The notes beneath the pieces were generated by a model. The model was not told the origin of the DNA. It ran no database searches and saw nothing but the letters and a program-made list of their open reading frames with translations. From assembly GCA_029432775.1 (NCBI GenBank), contig JAROAZ010000001.1:62001-126000 (forward strand): DNA of 64,000 bases. Reading direction: 5' to 3'. Every line of letters starts with the position of its first letter. Position 1 is the first letter of the stretch. Position numbers and translations under genes: made by a program. Shown in pieces: positions 24,314-33,955 of this stretch. The stretch comes from Pontiellaceae bacterium B12227. Its GTDB lineage: Bacteria > Verrucomicrobiota > Kiritimatiellia > Kiritimatiellales > Pontiellaceae.

Positions 24314-27067
24314 ATGAAGCTGCCTAACTTCCTGTTTGTATCGCTCTTCGTGCTGGTCAGCAGTGTATTTGCTGAAACCAACGAAATTGATGTGCTGAAA
24401 GAAAAAGCGCTGGCCGGGGACCCCGCCGCGATGACGACGCTGGGCTATCGCTATTCGTACGGAGTCGGTATTGAGACCAATCTTTCAAAAGGTTTCCAGT
24501 GGTTGGAAAAATCGGCAGCTCAGAATTTTACCAATGCATTTTATTATCTGGGCGGGCTCTATGAGCATGGGATGGGGGTGGAGACCAACCTGCACAAAGC
24601 GTACGATTTCTATCAGCGCGGGGCCGATATGGGCGAGCCGTGGGCGCAGGGGCAGTTGGGTAATTTCTATTTTAACGGCAAGTGGGTTGAAGAAGACCAC
24701 GAACAGGCTTTTCATTATTTTCATTTGTCAGCGAATCAGGGGGTTGGATTTGCCCAGTATAATGTTGGGCTCTGTTATGCATCGGGTTATGGCGTTGAGA
24801 AAGATGATTTTGAGGCCACCGCCTGGTTTTTGAAGGCCGCTAAGCAGGGCGATGCCGCGGCTCAATACCGAATGGGCTATTACTGCAGCGAAGGTGTCGG
24901 TATTGCCCGGTATGGGGTGCAGGCGGTTGACTGGTATTATAAAGCTGCCGTGCAGGGGCACCGGGATGCCCAGAATGATTTGGGCTCTCTATTCTATCGG
25001 GGAGAGATTGTTAACCGGAACCTGGAAAATGCCGTGTACTGGTATCAGCAGGCTGCTTCGAACAAACATGCCATGGCTCAGTTTAACCTGGCCGGCCTCT
25101 ATGCGACCGGCGAAGGGGTGGAGAGTAATCTTGAGCAGTCCGTAACTTACTATCTGCAGTCAGCCGGGAACGGCTATGTTGAGGCTCAGTATAAAGTGGC
25201 TGAAAATTATCTCTACGGCGCCGGCGGGTTTGAACGGGATGCTGCCAAAGCGGTGGCATGGTATGCTGCGGGAGCAGAGCAGGATCATCTTTTAAGTATC
25301 TATAGTCTGGCCTGGTGCTATTCCCGGGGGCGCGGTGTTGAGATGGATGATGACCGGGCTTTTGTTCTGTTTGAGCGTGCGGCTGCGATGGGAAGCCCGC
25401 GTGCTTTTTATGAGCTGGGTAAATGCCACAATTCCGGCTATGGGACAGCGATTGATTTGGTAAAAGCTGTCGAGTGTTATCAGATCGCTGCGAGTAACGG
25501 CATTGCTGAAGCGCAGAACAATCTGGGATTTGCCTACCGGTATGCGCTCGGCGTGGATGAAAATCCGGAGTTGGCATTTTATTGGTATCAGCTTTCCTCT
25601 GAGCAGGAGTACACGCTGGGACAGAATAATCTGGGGACCTGTTACATGGAAGGAGTCGGAACGGAAGTTGACGAAGAAAAAGCCATAGCGCTTTTCAGGC
25701 TGGCGGCTGAGCAGGGCAATAAGGACGGTTTGAATAATATGGGCTGGTGTTACGAAAACGGCCGCGGGGTTGAACGCGATTTGCCGGAGGCCGCGGAGTG
25801 GTACCGTCGAGGAGAGAAAGCCGGTTTCGCCAGTTCGAGCTATAAGCTGGCCGAGCTGTTCGGTCGTTCTGACTACCCCCGGGATGCGGTCGGTGAAGGT
25901 GAGATCTTTCACGCCTATTTACTGGCGGCCCAAAGGGGGCATGCCGATGCTCAGAACGAGGTGGCCTATCGGTATGAGCGGGGCTCCGGGGTCGCAACAA
26001 ACGGTCTCGAAGCTGTCCGTTGGTACCAGGCCGCGGCCGAGCAGGGGCATGCTGTTGCGCAACGCAATTTAGCTCTTTGCTATTATTATGGAAAGGGTGT
26101 GAGCACCAATATGGCGGAGGCCGTTCGGTGGTATCTGAAATCGGCAGGACAGGGCAATGTCAAATCGCAGTTCAGTCTGGCTGTGTGTTATGCGCAGGGA
26201 ACCGGTGTGGAAAAAGATCAGGCCGAGGCTGTGAAGTGGTATTCAGAAGCGGCCGCCAGGGGGCATATTTATGCTCAATATAATCTGGCGAATCGCTATC
26301 GGGATGGTCGGGGTACGGAAATTAATTCCGCCGCCGCCGCAAAGTGGCATGGCTTGGCTGCTCAAAAAGGATATGCAAAATCGCAATACAGCCTTGGTCA
26401 TATGTATTACAAGGGCGAGGGCGTTGAAAAAGATGATGCCGTGGCGTTTGATTGGCTGATGAAAGCGGCTGAACAGGGGCACGATGGTGCGCAACGATCG
26501 CTTGGGTTCAGTTATGCCAATGGACGCGGAGTTGAAAAGGATGATGCTGAGGCCTATCGCTGGTATTTAGCAGCAGCGGAGCAGGGAAACCGAACGGCTC
26601 AATACTATGCCGGTCGTTGTCTGAAAAACGGGCAGGGGGTTGCCGCGAATCCGGAGAAGGCGGTCGAATGGTATCGGAAGTCTGCGGAGCAGGGATATCA
26701 CCAGGCTCAGAATGCGCTAGGTTATCGTTTTAAAAAGGGCGAGGGAGTGGCACAGAGCCATGAGCAGGCGGTGTATTGGTTCCGCCGGGCTGCAGACGCC
26801 GGGTATGCAAGCGCCGAGGACAGCATGGGAGAATGCTATTACCATGGTGACGGCGTAGAGCAGAACTATGCGCTGGCCTTCGAGTGGTTTGAGAAGGCGG
26901 CGAAGCAGGGGAATAAATATTCTCAGAACTGGCTGGGTATCATGTGTTCTGAAGGACTGGGTGTTGAGCAGGATCTGGACCGGGCGGTCGAGTGGTGGAC
27001 CAAATCGGCGGACCAGGGATATGAACCGGCGAAGCGTTCGCTTGAATCGGTTTGGTATTCCGAATGA
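24314..27067 (+). CDS. Secreted Sel1-repeat protein, 24 full repeats
   Basis: After a signal peptide (LFVSLFVLVSSVFA, cleavage near ETNEID) the whole 917-residue protein is an array of Sel1-like repeats of ~36 residues: AQxxLGxxYxxGxGVexdxxxAxxWYxxAAeqG. I count 24 complete units and a partial final one. The array would fold as a long helical superhelix for protein binding. Sel1 proteins act as adaptors in secretion, signalling and host interaction; the partner is not indicated. The first repeat carries a dispersed palindrome read as FQWLE (24494). The protein is exported, so the scaffold likely works in the periplasm or outside. Confidence 0.93.
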   Translation: MKLPNFLFVSLFVLVSSVFAETNEIDVLKEKALAGDPAAMTTLGYRYSYGVGIETNLSKGFQWLEKSAAQNFTNAFYYLGGLYEHGMGVETNLHKAYDFYQRGADMGEPWAQGQLGNFYFNGKWVEEDHEQAFHYFHLSANQGVGFAQYNVGLCYASGYGVEKDDFEATAWFLKAAKQGDAAAQYRMGYYCSEGVGIARYGVQAVDWYYKAAVQGHRDAQNDLGSLFYRGEIVNRNLENAVYWYQQAASNKHAMAQFNLAGLYATGEGVESNLEQSVTYYLQSAGNGYVEAQYKVAENYLYGAGGFERDAAKAVAWYAAGAEQDHLLSIYSLAWCYSRGRGVEMDDDRAFVLFERAAAMGSPRAFYELGKCHNSGYGTAIDLVKAVECYQIAASNGIAEAQNNLGFAYRYALGVDENPELAFYWYQLSSEQEYTLGQNNLGTCYMEGVGTEVDEEKAIALFRLAAEQGNKDGLNNMGWCYENGRGVERDLPEAAEWYRRGEKAGFASSSYKLAELFGRSDYPRDAVGEGEIFHAYLLAAQRGHADAQNEVAYRYERGSGVATNGLEAVRWYQAAAEQGHAVAQRNLALCYYYGKGVSTNMAEAVRWYLKSAGQGNVKSQFSLAVCYAQGTGVEKDQAEAVKWYSEAAARGHIYAQYNLANRYRDGRGTEINSAAAAKWHGLAAQKGYAKSQYSLGHMYYKGEGVEKDDAVAFDWLMKAAEQGHDGAQRSLGFSYANGRGVEKDDAEAYRWYLAAAEQGNRTAQYYAGRCLKNGQGVAANPEKAVEWYRKSAEQGYHQAQNALGYRFKKGEGVAQSHEQAVYWFRRAADAGYASAEDSMGECYYHGDGVEQNYALAFEWFEKAAKQGNKYSQNWLGIMCSEGLGVEQDLDRAVEWWTKSADQGYEPAKRSLESVWYSE

Positions 27068-27073
27068 GTATAT

Positions 27074-27106
27074 AAAAAAAGGCGATCCCGAAGGACCGCC
27101 TTTTTT
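27074..27106. terminator. Bidirectional terminator between Sel1 and H1-like genes
   Basis: A-run plus GGCG (ending 27084) and CGCC plus T-run (27097-27106) form a stem closed by a 12-nt loop, with A/T tracts on both sides suited to the convergent genes. Confidence 0.85.
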
Positions 27107-27124
27107 ACGCGTGGTTAGACTGGA

Positions 27125-27520
27125 TTAGCCGTTGACCATTGCGTTAATAGCAGCTTCAGCGCCAGTCCAGTATTCGGCCGGATCTTTAGCGAAGCCATCG
27201 TTTTCAGCAGCGAAGTATGCAGCTTGCTCGATCATGGAATAAACCTGTTCTGCAGTATATTTTACTTTAGCGGTTTTCTTCGCAGCAGCTTTCTTTTTCG
27301 CCGGAGCTTTTTTGGCAGCGGCTTTCTTTTTCGCAGGTGCTTTCTTCGCTACAGCTTTTTTCGCTGGAGCTTTTTTAGCAACGGTTTTCTTCGCAGGTGC
27401 TTTCTTCGCTACAGCTTTTTTCGCTGGAGCTTTTTTAGCAGCGGCTTTCTTTTTTGCCGGAACTTTCTTCGCAGCGGCTTTCTTCGCCGGAGCTTTTTTA
27501 GCAGTTTTCTTTGCAGCCAT
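27125..27520 (-). CDS. Histone H1-like Lys/Ala/Pro-rich protein with a DUF2934-like C-terminus
   Basis: Residues 1-~88 are tandem [13 protein letters not shown] repeats, resembling the C-terminal tail of histone H1 and chlamydial HctB. Residues ~90-131 form a small acidic domain ([20 protein letters not shown], then [11 protein letters not shown]) resembling DUF2934. It is therefore a probable DNA-binding nucleoid protein with an added domain. AGGAGA precedes the ATG at 27520; the upstream 27521-27643 frame is discarded as leader. The N-terminal tail of RpoD in this window (55551) uses the same repeat units. Repeat number may vary between strains. Confidence 0.85.
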   Translation of the reverse strand: MAAKKTAKKAPAKKAAAKKVPAKKKAAAKKAPAKKAVAKKAPAKKTVAKKAPAKKAVAKKAPAKKKAAAKKAPAKKKAAAKKTAKVKYTAEQVYSMIEQAAYFAAENDGFAKDPAEYWTGAEAAINAMVNG

Positions 27521-27687
27521 TTTCTTATTTCTCCTGGTTTTCTTTTTTTTCTTTTCTTCACGTTTTCGAACGTGTTGCGGGTACAAGTATCCACTTAGCC
27601 GCAACTTGTAAATACTTCCTTTAATAAATTTGTGTCTTTCCATGTGTCGGATGATTTATGTTCAGCGGAGTTTTATATGAAAATATT

Positions 27688-27702
27688 TTCCAATGATTGG
27701 AC
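27688..27702. repeat. Dispersed palindrome copy upstream of the phosphatidyltransferase gene
   Basis: TTCCAATGATTGGAC, one base off consensus, lies 27 bp before the ATG at 27729 in non-coding DNA. Confidence 0.7.
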
Positions 27703-27728
27703 AATCGATCGGGTTGAGGGGGAAGAAA

Positions 27729-28400
27729 ATGGCGTTTCATGGAGATAAAAAAGAGGGCACCTGGCTATTGGCCGATGCCGAGAATAAACTGAAGGACTGG
27801 CTGGTTCCCAAGGTTCCGGAAAAGGTGGAGACGTATCATTTGACGATGATGACATTGCTGTGGTGCGCGATGATTATTTCCTTCAGTTTTCTGGCCCGGC
27901 ATTCTGTTCATTTTCTATGGGTGGTCTCGTTCGCTATCTTTGGTCAGTACATTACTGATCTGCTTGATGGCGAAGTGGGGCGTCGGCGGAACACCGGGTT
28001 GATCAAGTGGGGATACTATATGGACCACTTTCTTGACTATCTGTTTCTTTGCTCGATTCTGATTGGGTACGGTCTGATGGTGGAGGATCATAACAAGTAT
28101 CTGCTGTTCTACATTCTGGCGCTGTTTGGGGCCTTCATGGTGAACTCGTTTTTATCCTTCGCGGCGACGGGCGCATTCAAGATTGCTTATATGGGAATCG
28201 GACCGACCGAGGTGCGCTTGATCTTTATCATCGCAAATGCGCTGATTGTTATTTTTGCAGAACGGTTTGAAATTGCACTGGTCCTGCCATTCGTATTGGC
28301 GGGAGCAACGTTTGCGCTGTTTGTGACGGTTTACCAAACGCAGAAAATGCTTTGGCAAATCGATATGGATAACAAGCGGGAGCAGGAGCAGAACGACTGA
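27729..28400 (+). CDS. CDP-alcohol phosphatidyltransferase-like membrane protein
   Basis: The catalytic motif D-x2-D-G-x2-(A/G)-R-x8-G-x3-D-x3-D is present across DLLDGEVGRRRNTGLIKWG and YYMDHFLD, with Gly in place of the usual Ala. Several hydrophobic segments follow (for example YLLFYILALFGAFMV, VRLIFIIANALIVIFA), as in integral enzymes that move a phosphatidyl group from CDP-diacylglycerol to an alcohol or build inositol-type headgroups. The ATG at 27729 has GAGGGGG 7 bp upstream. The acceptor alcohol is unknown. Confidence 0.8.
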   Translation: MAFHGDKKEGTWLLADAENKLKDWLVPKVPEKVETYHLTMMTLLWCAMIISFSFLARHSVHFLWVVSFAIFGQYITDLLDGEVGRRRNTGLIKWGYYMDHFLDYLFLCSILIGYGLMVEDHNKYLLFYILALFGAFMVNSFLSFAATGAFKIAYMGIGPTEVRLIFIIANALIVIFAERFEIALVLPFVLAGATFALFVTVYQTQKMLWQIDMDNKREQEQND

Positions 28401-28403
28401 TTA

Positions 28404-29771
28404 TTAATACCAGTCGTCGCGTTCGCCTTTTCCAAAGCGGTAGACTACTCCCGCGTTGAATTGCTGATCGTGTGTTTTGGAAGATGGGCTGTAGTAGTTG
28501 AGCCAGTCTGCGTTGAGGGATAGTTTGCGATAGAACTGCCAGTGTATCCCTAAGCCACCATTCCATTGAAAGTTTGCTGTGTCGTTGTCCTTAAACCATG
28601 TTTGGCGTCCAAGTCCGCCGGAAAGGTAGGGGCGGAGTTTCCCTTCAGGATTAAAGTAGAGTTGGGTGTTCCAGCTGTAGTTTTCGTATTCCCTGCTTTT
28701 ACCGGTCGATTTTTCCTGCAGGTCTCCCCAGGCATATTCCAGCCGGCCTGACAAACGGGGAGTGAAATACAGTCCAAGAGTAATCTTGGTAAAGATATCG
28801 TCTTCCACCTTCCAGTCGCTATCCATGCTGGTGTGGCCAATCCCGGTTCCGATTCCGATGATGCCGGTATCTATCGGATCATCCGTATGTTTGTTGTATG
28901 TAACTTTTGCGGGTTCTTCTCCCGGTCCGGCCGCACCGATCGGAATTCGCATATGCAGGTAGACCTGGTGATCAGTCTGACCCTCGGGAGTTTTTTCCGG
29001 AACGTATGAAAAATAACCATAACCGGCTTTGACTATTTTGCGCCGTGTAATGAAGTTGATGCCGCGCCCGATGCTGTCGATCGGATCCAGAGCAACCAGA
29101 CTGGCCCATCCAAGGAAGCCAGAGCCCAGCACTTTGTTATCCTGCTCGCGGATGCGCCGTTCCGTCTGGAAGGCCCACTCTCCGTAGATCCATCCGGCGA
29201 TCGGAGTGTAAATGAGGTCCTGAATGGAAGGAATTTCCGCAAAGGCTTCAACGCCGTACTCCCAATAAAAGGTGGACATCAGTGTGGTATAGACGAATGA
29301 ATCCCACTGTCGATACCCGGACTTCCGGGCCACCTGATAATAGACGCCGCCAACATATAAATGACCTAGATAATTATAGGTCCAGTCGTTGCGATCCCAT
29401 TCGGGGCTGTTTTTTACATTATCACCCCACTTTTCAAAAATGTTATCGCTCTTTTCCCATCCCGTGGATTCCTCCGGCAGTGCCGCCAGAACCGCGTACA
29501 CCCCGAGCCCTGCAAAGAACAGCATTTTGGTTTGCGACCAAACACGGCCTCCGTCTTCTCCATATTGGGGTTTAAACAGTCCAATGCGGTAGGGGGAATC
29601 ATAAATGGCCGGATCAATTACAAACGGTCTGTAATAGTCCGATGGCAGATCGATTTTTGCCACTGCCGGCGCGGAGTTGGTTTGTGCATGTGCGTGCGAA
29701 GGGGCGAAGGAAAGGATGAGCGCAGCAACAATGCAGAGGCGGATAATTGTGTTTTTAGATAAAGTTTTCAT
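28404..29771 (-). CDS. DUF3943 family outer-membrane-like protein
   Basis: A signal peptide (IVAALILSFAPSHAHA) precedes a DUF3943-type region: WTYNYLGHLYVGGVYYQVAR, then the family signature FYWEYGVEAFAEIPSIQDLIYTPIAG. The C-terminal half has alternating aromatic strands (LSGRLEYAWGDLQ, WNTQLYFNPEGKLRPYLSGG, FNAGVVYRFG) typical of a beta-barrel. It probably resides in the outer membrane; function unknown. It is convergent with the phosphatidyltransferase gene (3 bp apart) and divergent from the DUF3187 gene. Confidence 0.8.
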   Translation of the reverse strand: MKTLSKNTIIRLCIVAALILSFAPSHAHAQTNSAPAVAKIDLPSDYYRPFVIDPAIYDSPYRIGLFKPQYGEDGGRVWSQTKMLFFAGLGVYAVLAALPEESTGWEKSDNIFEKWGDNVKNSPEWDRNDWTYNYLGHLYVGGVYYQVARKSGYRQWDSFVYTTLMSTFYWEYGVEAFAEIPSIQDLIYTPIAGWIYGEWAFQTERRIREQDNKVLGSGFLGWASLVALDPIDSIGRGINFITRRKIVKAGYGYFSYVPEKTPEGQTDHQVYLHMRIPIGAAGPGEEPAKVTYNKHTDDPIDTGIIGIGTGIGHTSMDSDWKVEDDIFTKITLGLYFTPRLSGRLEYAWGDLQEKSTGKSREYENYSWNTQLYFNPEGKLRPYLSGGLGRQTWFKDNDTANFQWNGGLGIHWQFYRKLSLNADWLNYYSPSSKTHDQQFNAGVVYRFGKGERDDWY

Positions 29772-29962
29772 AGTTAGTTGGAGATAAAAGTCGGGATATT
29801 ATCGGTTACTGAAGCTTAATCAATACAGATGAATAAATTCTTTAAGAGTCAGAATCGGACCTTCTTATAAATGCCTACTCGCACTGGACTTGCCTGAGGT
29901 GTAGGGGTACTGTTCGCCAACTTTTTACAAATTTTCTACGAATACTGAAAGCCGGGGTTATC

Positions 29963-30961
29963 TTGAAGGTTACGACTGTTTATTATCTTTTCCTGCTGTT
30001 GTTGACGGCGGTATCGGCCCGTGCGGTAGGGAATACCCCGATATACATTGCCAACCAGAATCCGTTTGTTCGCATTTACGGACTTCCAAAGGCTGAATCG
30101 GGATTTATTACGCCCAAAGGAAAATTGGATGCCACGTTTTCATACTATGTTTCAAATAATGCGTTTTCGGATGATGCCGACAACGGAGAATCCATGGTCT
30201 GGGATGGTGAAACAGAAGAATATCTGGTGAAGTTGCGTTATGGTGTTTCCGACCGACTGGAGCTGGGAGTAGATATTCCCTATGTGCAACATAGCGGCGG
30301 ATATCTGGATTCCTTTATCCGGAAGTTTCACTCGGCGTTCGGTTTCCCGAATGACCGGCAGGAAGAGTTCGATAAAAATCAGATCGACTACGAAGTAAAA
30401 GATGAAAACGGGAATACACTATATAGAATGGATGAGCGGAACCACGGGCTGGGCGATATTCGGTTTTCTGCTGCCATGCCGATTTTTTCCGAATCCATCC
30501 AGTCCCGCCGCCATCTCGCGGTGCGATCTGTATTAAAGCTCCCGACAGGAAAGTCGGACTATCTGCTGGGGAGCGGAGGAACCGATCTTTCGGCCGGACT
30601 CGCTTACAGCGATCGCGATTCACTGAAGTTTATGAATACGGTCTTATCGGCCAATATCGGCATGGTCTATCTGGGCGATTCAGATGTGCTGAGCGACAAG
30701 CAACGAAACTTTGCAGGATATGGCGGGATTTCTCTGGATTGGCTCTTCCTCAGCTGGCTGGATTTAAAACTGCAGTTTGATATGCATTCCGCCATGTATG
30801 ACAGCGAGCTCATTCAATTGGGCACTTCCATGCAATTGCTCGCTGGTGGAACAATCCATTTGCCCGGGGATATATTGGTAGATCTCGGTATCTCCGAGCA
30901 GGTGACCACAGATGCCACCCCGGATGTGGGATTTTATCTGATGTTCGGCCATCAGTTCTAA
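29963..30961 (+). CDS. DUF3187-like exported beta-barrel protein
   Basis: Begins at a TTG (29963) with GGGG 6 bp upstream. A signal peptide (YYLFLLLLTAVSARA) is followed by NQNPFVRIYGLP, and by porin-like strands (VSDRLELGVDIPYVQHSGGY, LDLKLQFDMHSAMYDSELIQ) ending VGFYLMFGHQF with a terminal Phe, as outer-membrane barrels do. LAVRSVLKLPTGKSDYLLGSG resembles DUF3187 proteins. The 191-bp leader shows no recognised element. Together with the adjacent DUF3943 gene it suggests an envelope gene cluster. Confidence 0.75.
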   Translation: MKVTTVYYLFLLLLTAVSARAVGNTPIYIANQNPFVRIYGLPKAESGFITPKGKLDATFSYYVSNNAFSDDADNGESMVWDGETEEYLVKLRYGVSDRLELGVDIPYVQHSGGYLDSFIRKFHSAFGFPNDRQEEFDKNQIDYEVKDENGNTLYRMDERNHGLGDIRFSAAMPIFSESIQSRRHLAVRSVLKLPTGKSDYLLGSGGTDLSAGLAYSDRDSLKFMNTVLSANIGMVYLGDSDVLSDKQRNFAGYGGISLDWLFLSWLDLKLQFDMHSAMYDSELIQLGTSMQLLAGGTIHLPGDILVDLGISEQVTTDATPDVGFYLMFGHQF

Positions 30962-31011
30962 CCCACCAGTTTATCATTTTTTCGCAGTGATACGTTCGTT
31001 ACACTCTTTCC

Positions 31012-32709
31012 ATGTTGAAAAATAAACGTCTTCTGTTGTTAACGGCACTCGCGATTCTGGCCGCTGTGGTGGTATTGGGCATGAAGATTGCCTATCCGGC
31101 GCATCGGTTGGTTGCATTCGGCTTATTGGGGCTTGGCTGGATTCCTTTGCTGATTTCCTGGCAGATTAATCGGCGGTTGCTTCATATTCAGAAACACCTG
31201 ATTAAGAAAAAGGCGCGCCCGCTGCTGCCTCATGCGATTGTTGCTGTGATCCTGCTCGGTGCCTTCTATGTTACCTGGGCGCTGTTTCCTGTTGAAAGAA
31301 GTCCGCTGGTGGAGCTTTCCCCGAATGAGTTGCGGACCGGTTTAAGTGAGGATTTATCAAGCTATCTGATGCTGCGCAAAACCGCGGATGACTTTGTGGG
31401 GGCCTTTAAGGAAAATGAGTTACTGACCAGAGCGGTCAGTTCGCTGTCAAAAGAAGAGCGTGCTGAAATCAGGCAGCGTTGGCGCGACGGCGTCATGGCT
31501 TTTGTTGAATTTGATCTATTGAAGGGAAAATACCGCGGATTCTACCAGATCGACTATGTCGCCAATCCGGAGCTGCACTCCGATGCGTTTCTTTTGGCCT
31601 ATATGGCCTACATGGCGCAGTACAACGCGTGTCTTCAGATTATTGAGCTGGTCGGAAACAACCGCTTTATGGCCACTTTGCTGAACGAGCAGGGCGAAGG
31701 AATTCCACCCGACAGCTATTTCTTTATGAAACAGCGTCTCACAAACCCGAGCGTGATGCTGCGCATGAATGCCGCCGCAGCCTATTTCGAACTGGTAAAA
31801 AAAGATGTTTCGCTGGACCCCGCTGTACTTGCTGATTTTCAAGAGCGCCGGAAACAATTTGTTCGAACGCTGGGGGCGCATGTTGATATTTTTGTAGAAA
31901 ACCCGCTCGCGATATTGGAGCGTGCCGCATTTGAAACGCTGCTTCCCGTTCAGAAAAAGGTCGCGGTACAGATGAGTTTTATCCGCACGACGAAGCGCGA
32001 TTATCTGATTACCCCCGAGATTCTGGCGGGGCATCAGCCGAAGCTGGAACCGGGCGATATTCTGATTCAGCGCCGCAACTGGCATATGACCAATATAGGC
32101 ATTCCTGGGTTCTGGCCTCATGTGGCTTTGTATGTCGGAACGCCCGAAGAGATTGAAAGCTATTTCAACGAACCGGGTTTCCAATCTCTGGAAATCATCA
32201 GGAGCCGCTATCCCGAAGCCTTCCTGGCATTGGAACAAAGTGCAGAGGACGAATTTCCTCATCGTGTAATCGAAGCCATCCGGCCGGGGGTGGTTTTCCA
32301 ATCATTGGAAACCTCCGCGCATTGCGACTATCTGGGCGTCATACGTCCAAATCTCGATAAAAAGGCCAAATTTAATGCAATCCTCGGTGCCTTTTCACAC
32401 TGGGGCAAGCCCTATGATCTGAATTTTGATTTCACAACCGATAACTCGCTGGTTTGCTCGGAATTGGTTTTCAAGGCCTATAAGGTCGGAGGCGTTCTAC
32501 CCTTACAGCCGGAGGTGATCAGCGGCCGGCGATTACTTCCTCCTAATCTGTTGGCAGAACAAGCTGTGGCCGAGATGGGGCCGGACGGCGCGTTCTCTTT
32601 CGTTTTATTCCTCGATGCAGTGGAGAAAACGGACCAGATTATTGAGCGGGATGCTGAGGCTTTCCGCAAAAGCTGGCAACGCCCTAAATGGGATGTCATG
32701 CAGCGATAG
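31012..32709 (+). CDS. Membrane-anchored YiiX/NlpC-P60-like cysteine hydrolase
   Basis: Three hydrophobic segments occupy the first ~90 residues (LLLLTALAILAAVVVLGMKI, LVAFGLLGLGWIPLLI and HAIVAVILLGAFYVTWALF). A ~250-residue helical region follows. The C-terminal catalytic part begins LEPGDILIQRR, then WPHVALYVG (His) and later NSLVCSELVFKAY (Cys), the permuted NlpC/P60 order seen in YiiX-type hydrolases. Likely substrates are cell-wall peptides or lipid amides. Two dispersed palindromes (32179, 32296) lie between the His and Cys motifs, both translated FQSLE, 117 bp apart. Confidence 0.8.
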   Translation: MLKNKRLLLLTALAILAAVVVLGMKIAYPAHRLVAFGLLGLGWIPLLISWQINRRLLHIQKHLIKKKARPLLPHAIVAVILLGAFYVTWALFPVERSPLVELSPNELRTGLSEDLSSYLMLRKTADDFVGAFKENELLTRAVSSLSKEERAEIRQRWRDGVMAFVEFDLLKGKYRGFYQIDYVANPELHSDAFLLAYMAYMAQYNACLQIIELVGNNRFMATLLNEQGEGIPPDSYFFMKQRLTNPSVMLRMNAAAAYFELVKKDVSLDPAVLADFQERRKQFVRTLGAHVDIFVENPLAILERAAFETLLPVQKKVAVQMSFIRTTKRDYLITPEILAGHQPKLEPGDILIQRRNWHMTNIGIPGFWPHVALYVGTPEEIESYFNEPGFQSLEIIRSRYPEAFLALEQSAEDEFPHRVIEAIRPGVVFQSLETSAHCDYLGVIRPNLDKKAKFNAILGAFSHWGKPYDLNFDFTTDNSLVCSELVFKAYKVGGVLPLQPEVISGRRLLPPNLLAEQAVAEMGPDGAFSFVLFLDAVEKTDQIIERDAEAFRKSWQRPKWDVMQR

Positions 32710-32793
32710 GTCTTATGTTCAGGATGATTCCGGCGGATATGACGCAGGATAGCGCTGGATGCTGCGTTTCCGGAAGTACTGGTAATGAGGTGG

Positions 32794-33351
32794 TCAGGGC
32801 GTTTCGGTGGTAATGGCCTCAAGAATGTTCCGGTCCCCTAGGCTTAGCCGTCCGGATTGTAAATAATCCTCAATCACCGCGTAGGCCCTTTCAGCTTCTT
32901 CCAAACATTGGAAGATTTGAGAAAGGTTGATCTTTTCGAGGTCTTTTGGATTCATGATTTCAACCAGGTGCCATTTGCCAAGCGCATCTCTTCCTATGTG
33001 GAAAATAAGGTTTCCGAGCACTTTGGCAGAAAGCCGGGCTTCATCATTGGGGAGGCGAGCCAGCAGCTCGTCACAGTAGTAGGAATAGCAGACTGGAGGA
33101 CGTCCGTATTTCAGCGAACATCCATGCAGATCGAGCCATCCATACCTTTCATCCATTTGTTCTTCGGACAAATCCTGTTTTTCCAGCAGGAGAGATAAAA
33201 AGGCGCTTTGGGTAGCTTCTTCGCAGATATCGGCCCGGCAGCAGCAGGCCGTACACATTCCACAGATTCCGCTGAAAAGTTCTTCCATTTTTTTTCGAAT
33301 ACTGCGTTCCAGATCGGTATATCGTTCTATGAGGTGGTCCAAATCGGTCAT
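32794..33351 (-). CDS. Cysteine-cluster protein (YkgJ-like, putative metal/Fe-S binding)
   Basis: A 185-residue protein with CGMCTACCCRADICEE near residue 30 and GCSLKYGRPPVCYSYYC near residue 85, giving nine closely spaced Cys, in the CxxCxxxCC style of YkgJ-type zinc or iron-cluster proteins. The rest is helical. A palindrome at 32899 is translated FQCLE. It stands alone and is convergent with the YiiX-like gene. Function is not known; metal binding is inferred from the Cys pattern only. Confidence 0.6.
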   Translation of the reverse strand: MTDLDHLIERYTDLERSIRKKMEELFSGICGMCTACCCRADICEEATQSAFLSLLLEKQDLSEEQMDERYGWLDLHGCSLKYGRPPVCYSYYCDELLARLPNDEARLSAKVLGNLIFHIGRDALGKWHLVEIMNPKDLEKINLSQIFQCLEEAERAYAVIEDYLQSGRLSLGDRNILEAITTETP

Positions 33352-33458
33352 CCAAAAAAGATATACTTTCAGTCGTTGAAGGGAAACCCGGAAACTATGC
33401 TGTTTAATCGCCGATAGAAAAAAAGACAGAAATTCACTTATAAAAGCACGTTGGGAGA

Positions 33459-33482
33459 CGTTTATTAGATGTGTAATAAACG
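33459..33482. repeat. Perfect 9-bp inverted repeat
   Basis: CGTTTATTA and TAATAAACG flank a 6-nt loop; a candidate operator or hairpin in the long non-coding region. Confidence 0.5.
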
Positions 33483-33927
33483 AAACCTAGCCATTTGAAG
33501 GGGTTGATCTTTGGCGTAATGATGCCATGTTTTTGGCGATATCAGGTCTATTAATTTTTTCTCATCATTAATAGGGTTCATTGGTTTTAGAGATTATTCA
33601 TGTCGAGAATGTGCGTGCGAAACGGAGTGCAAACTGGATAAATCAGCCTGATTCTGATTTAACTCCATTTCAACAATTTGAAACTAAAAAAGAAGCCTAA
33701 AAGTTGGATGTCAGTGAATTGTTTGCGATAACAGTAATGAATTGGATTTCGGTGTAGTATTATTGTGCAGATGTGCGATAAATTATGGGCTTATTCATGT
33801 TTGAGGATCCATTTTTCTATCAAGTGAATCGAATATGACTGATGTGATGAGATGGTGAGTGTAGATGTAAAAAGTACGGCGAGGGATGACGTCGACTGAG
33901 ATGCTCCGGCTATATCCCGAGGTCATT

Positions 33928-33955
33928 TTGAGAATCTGAGTGTCACATATATAGT
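33928..33955 (+). promoter_or_regulatory. Sigma-70-type promoter before the TonB-like gene
   Basis: TTGAGA (33928-33933), 16-bp spacer, TATAGT (33950-33955). The predicted transcript starts ~65 nt before the ATG at 34027. Confidence 0.5.

Noticed and set aside
27290..27510. Short tandem DNA repeats resembling a CRISPR array
   Set aside because: They are in-frame codon repeats of the H1-like protein, without unique spacers. No CRISPR array or cas gene was seen.
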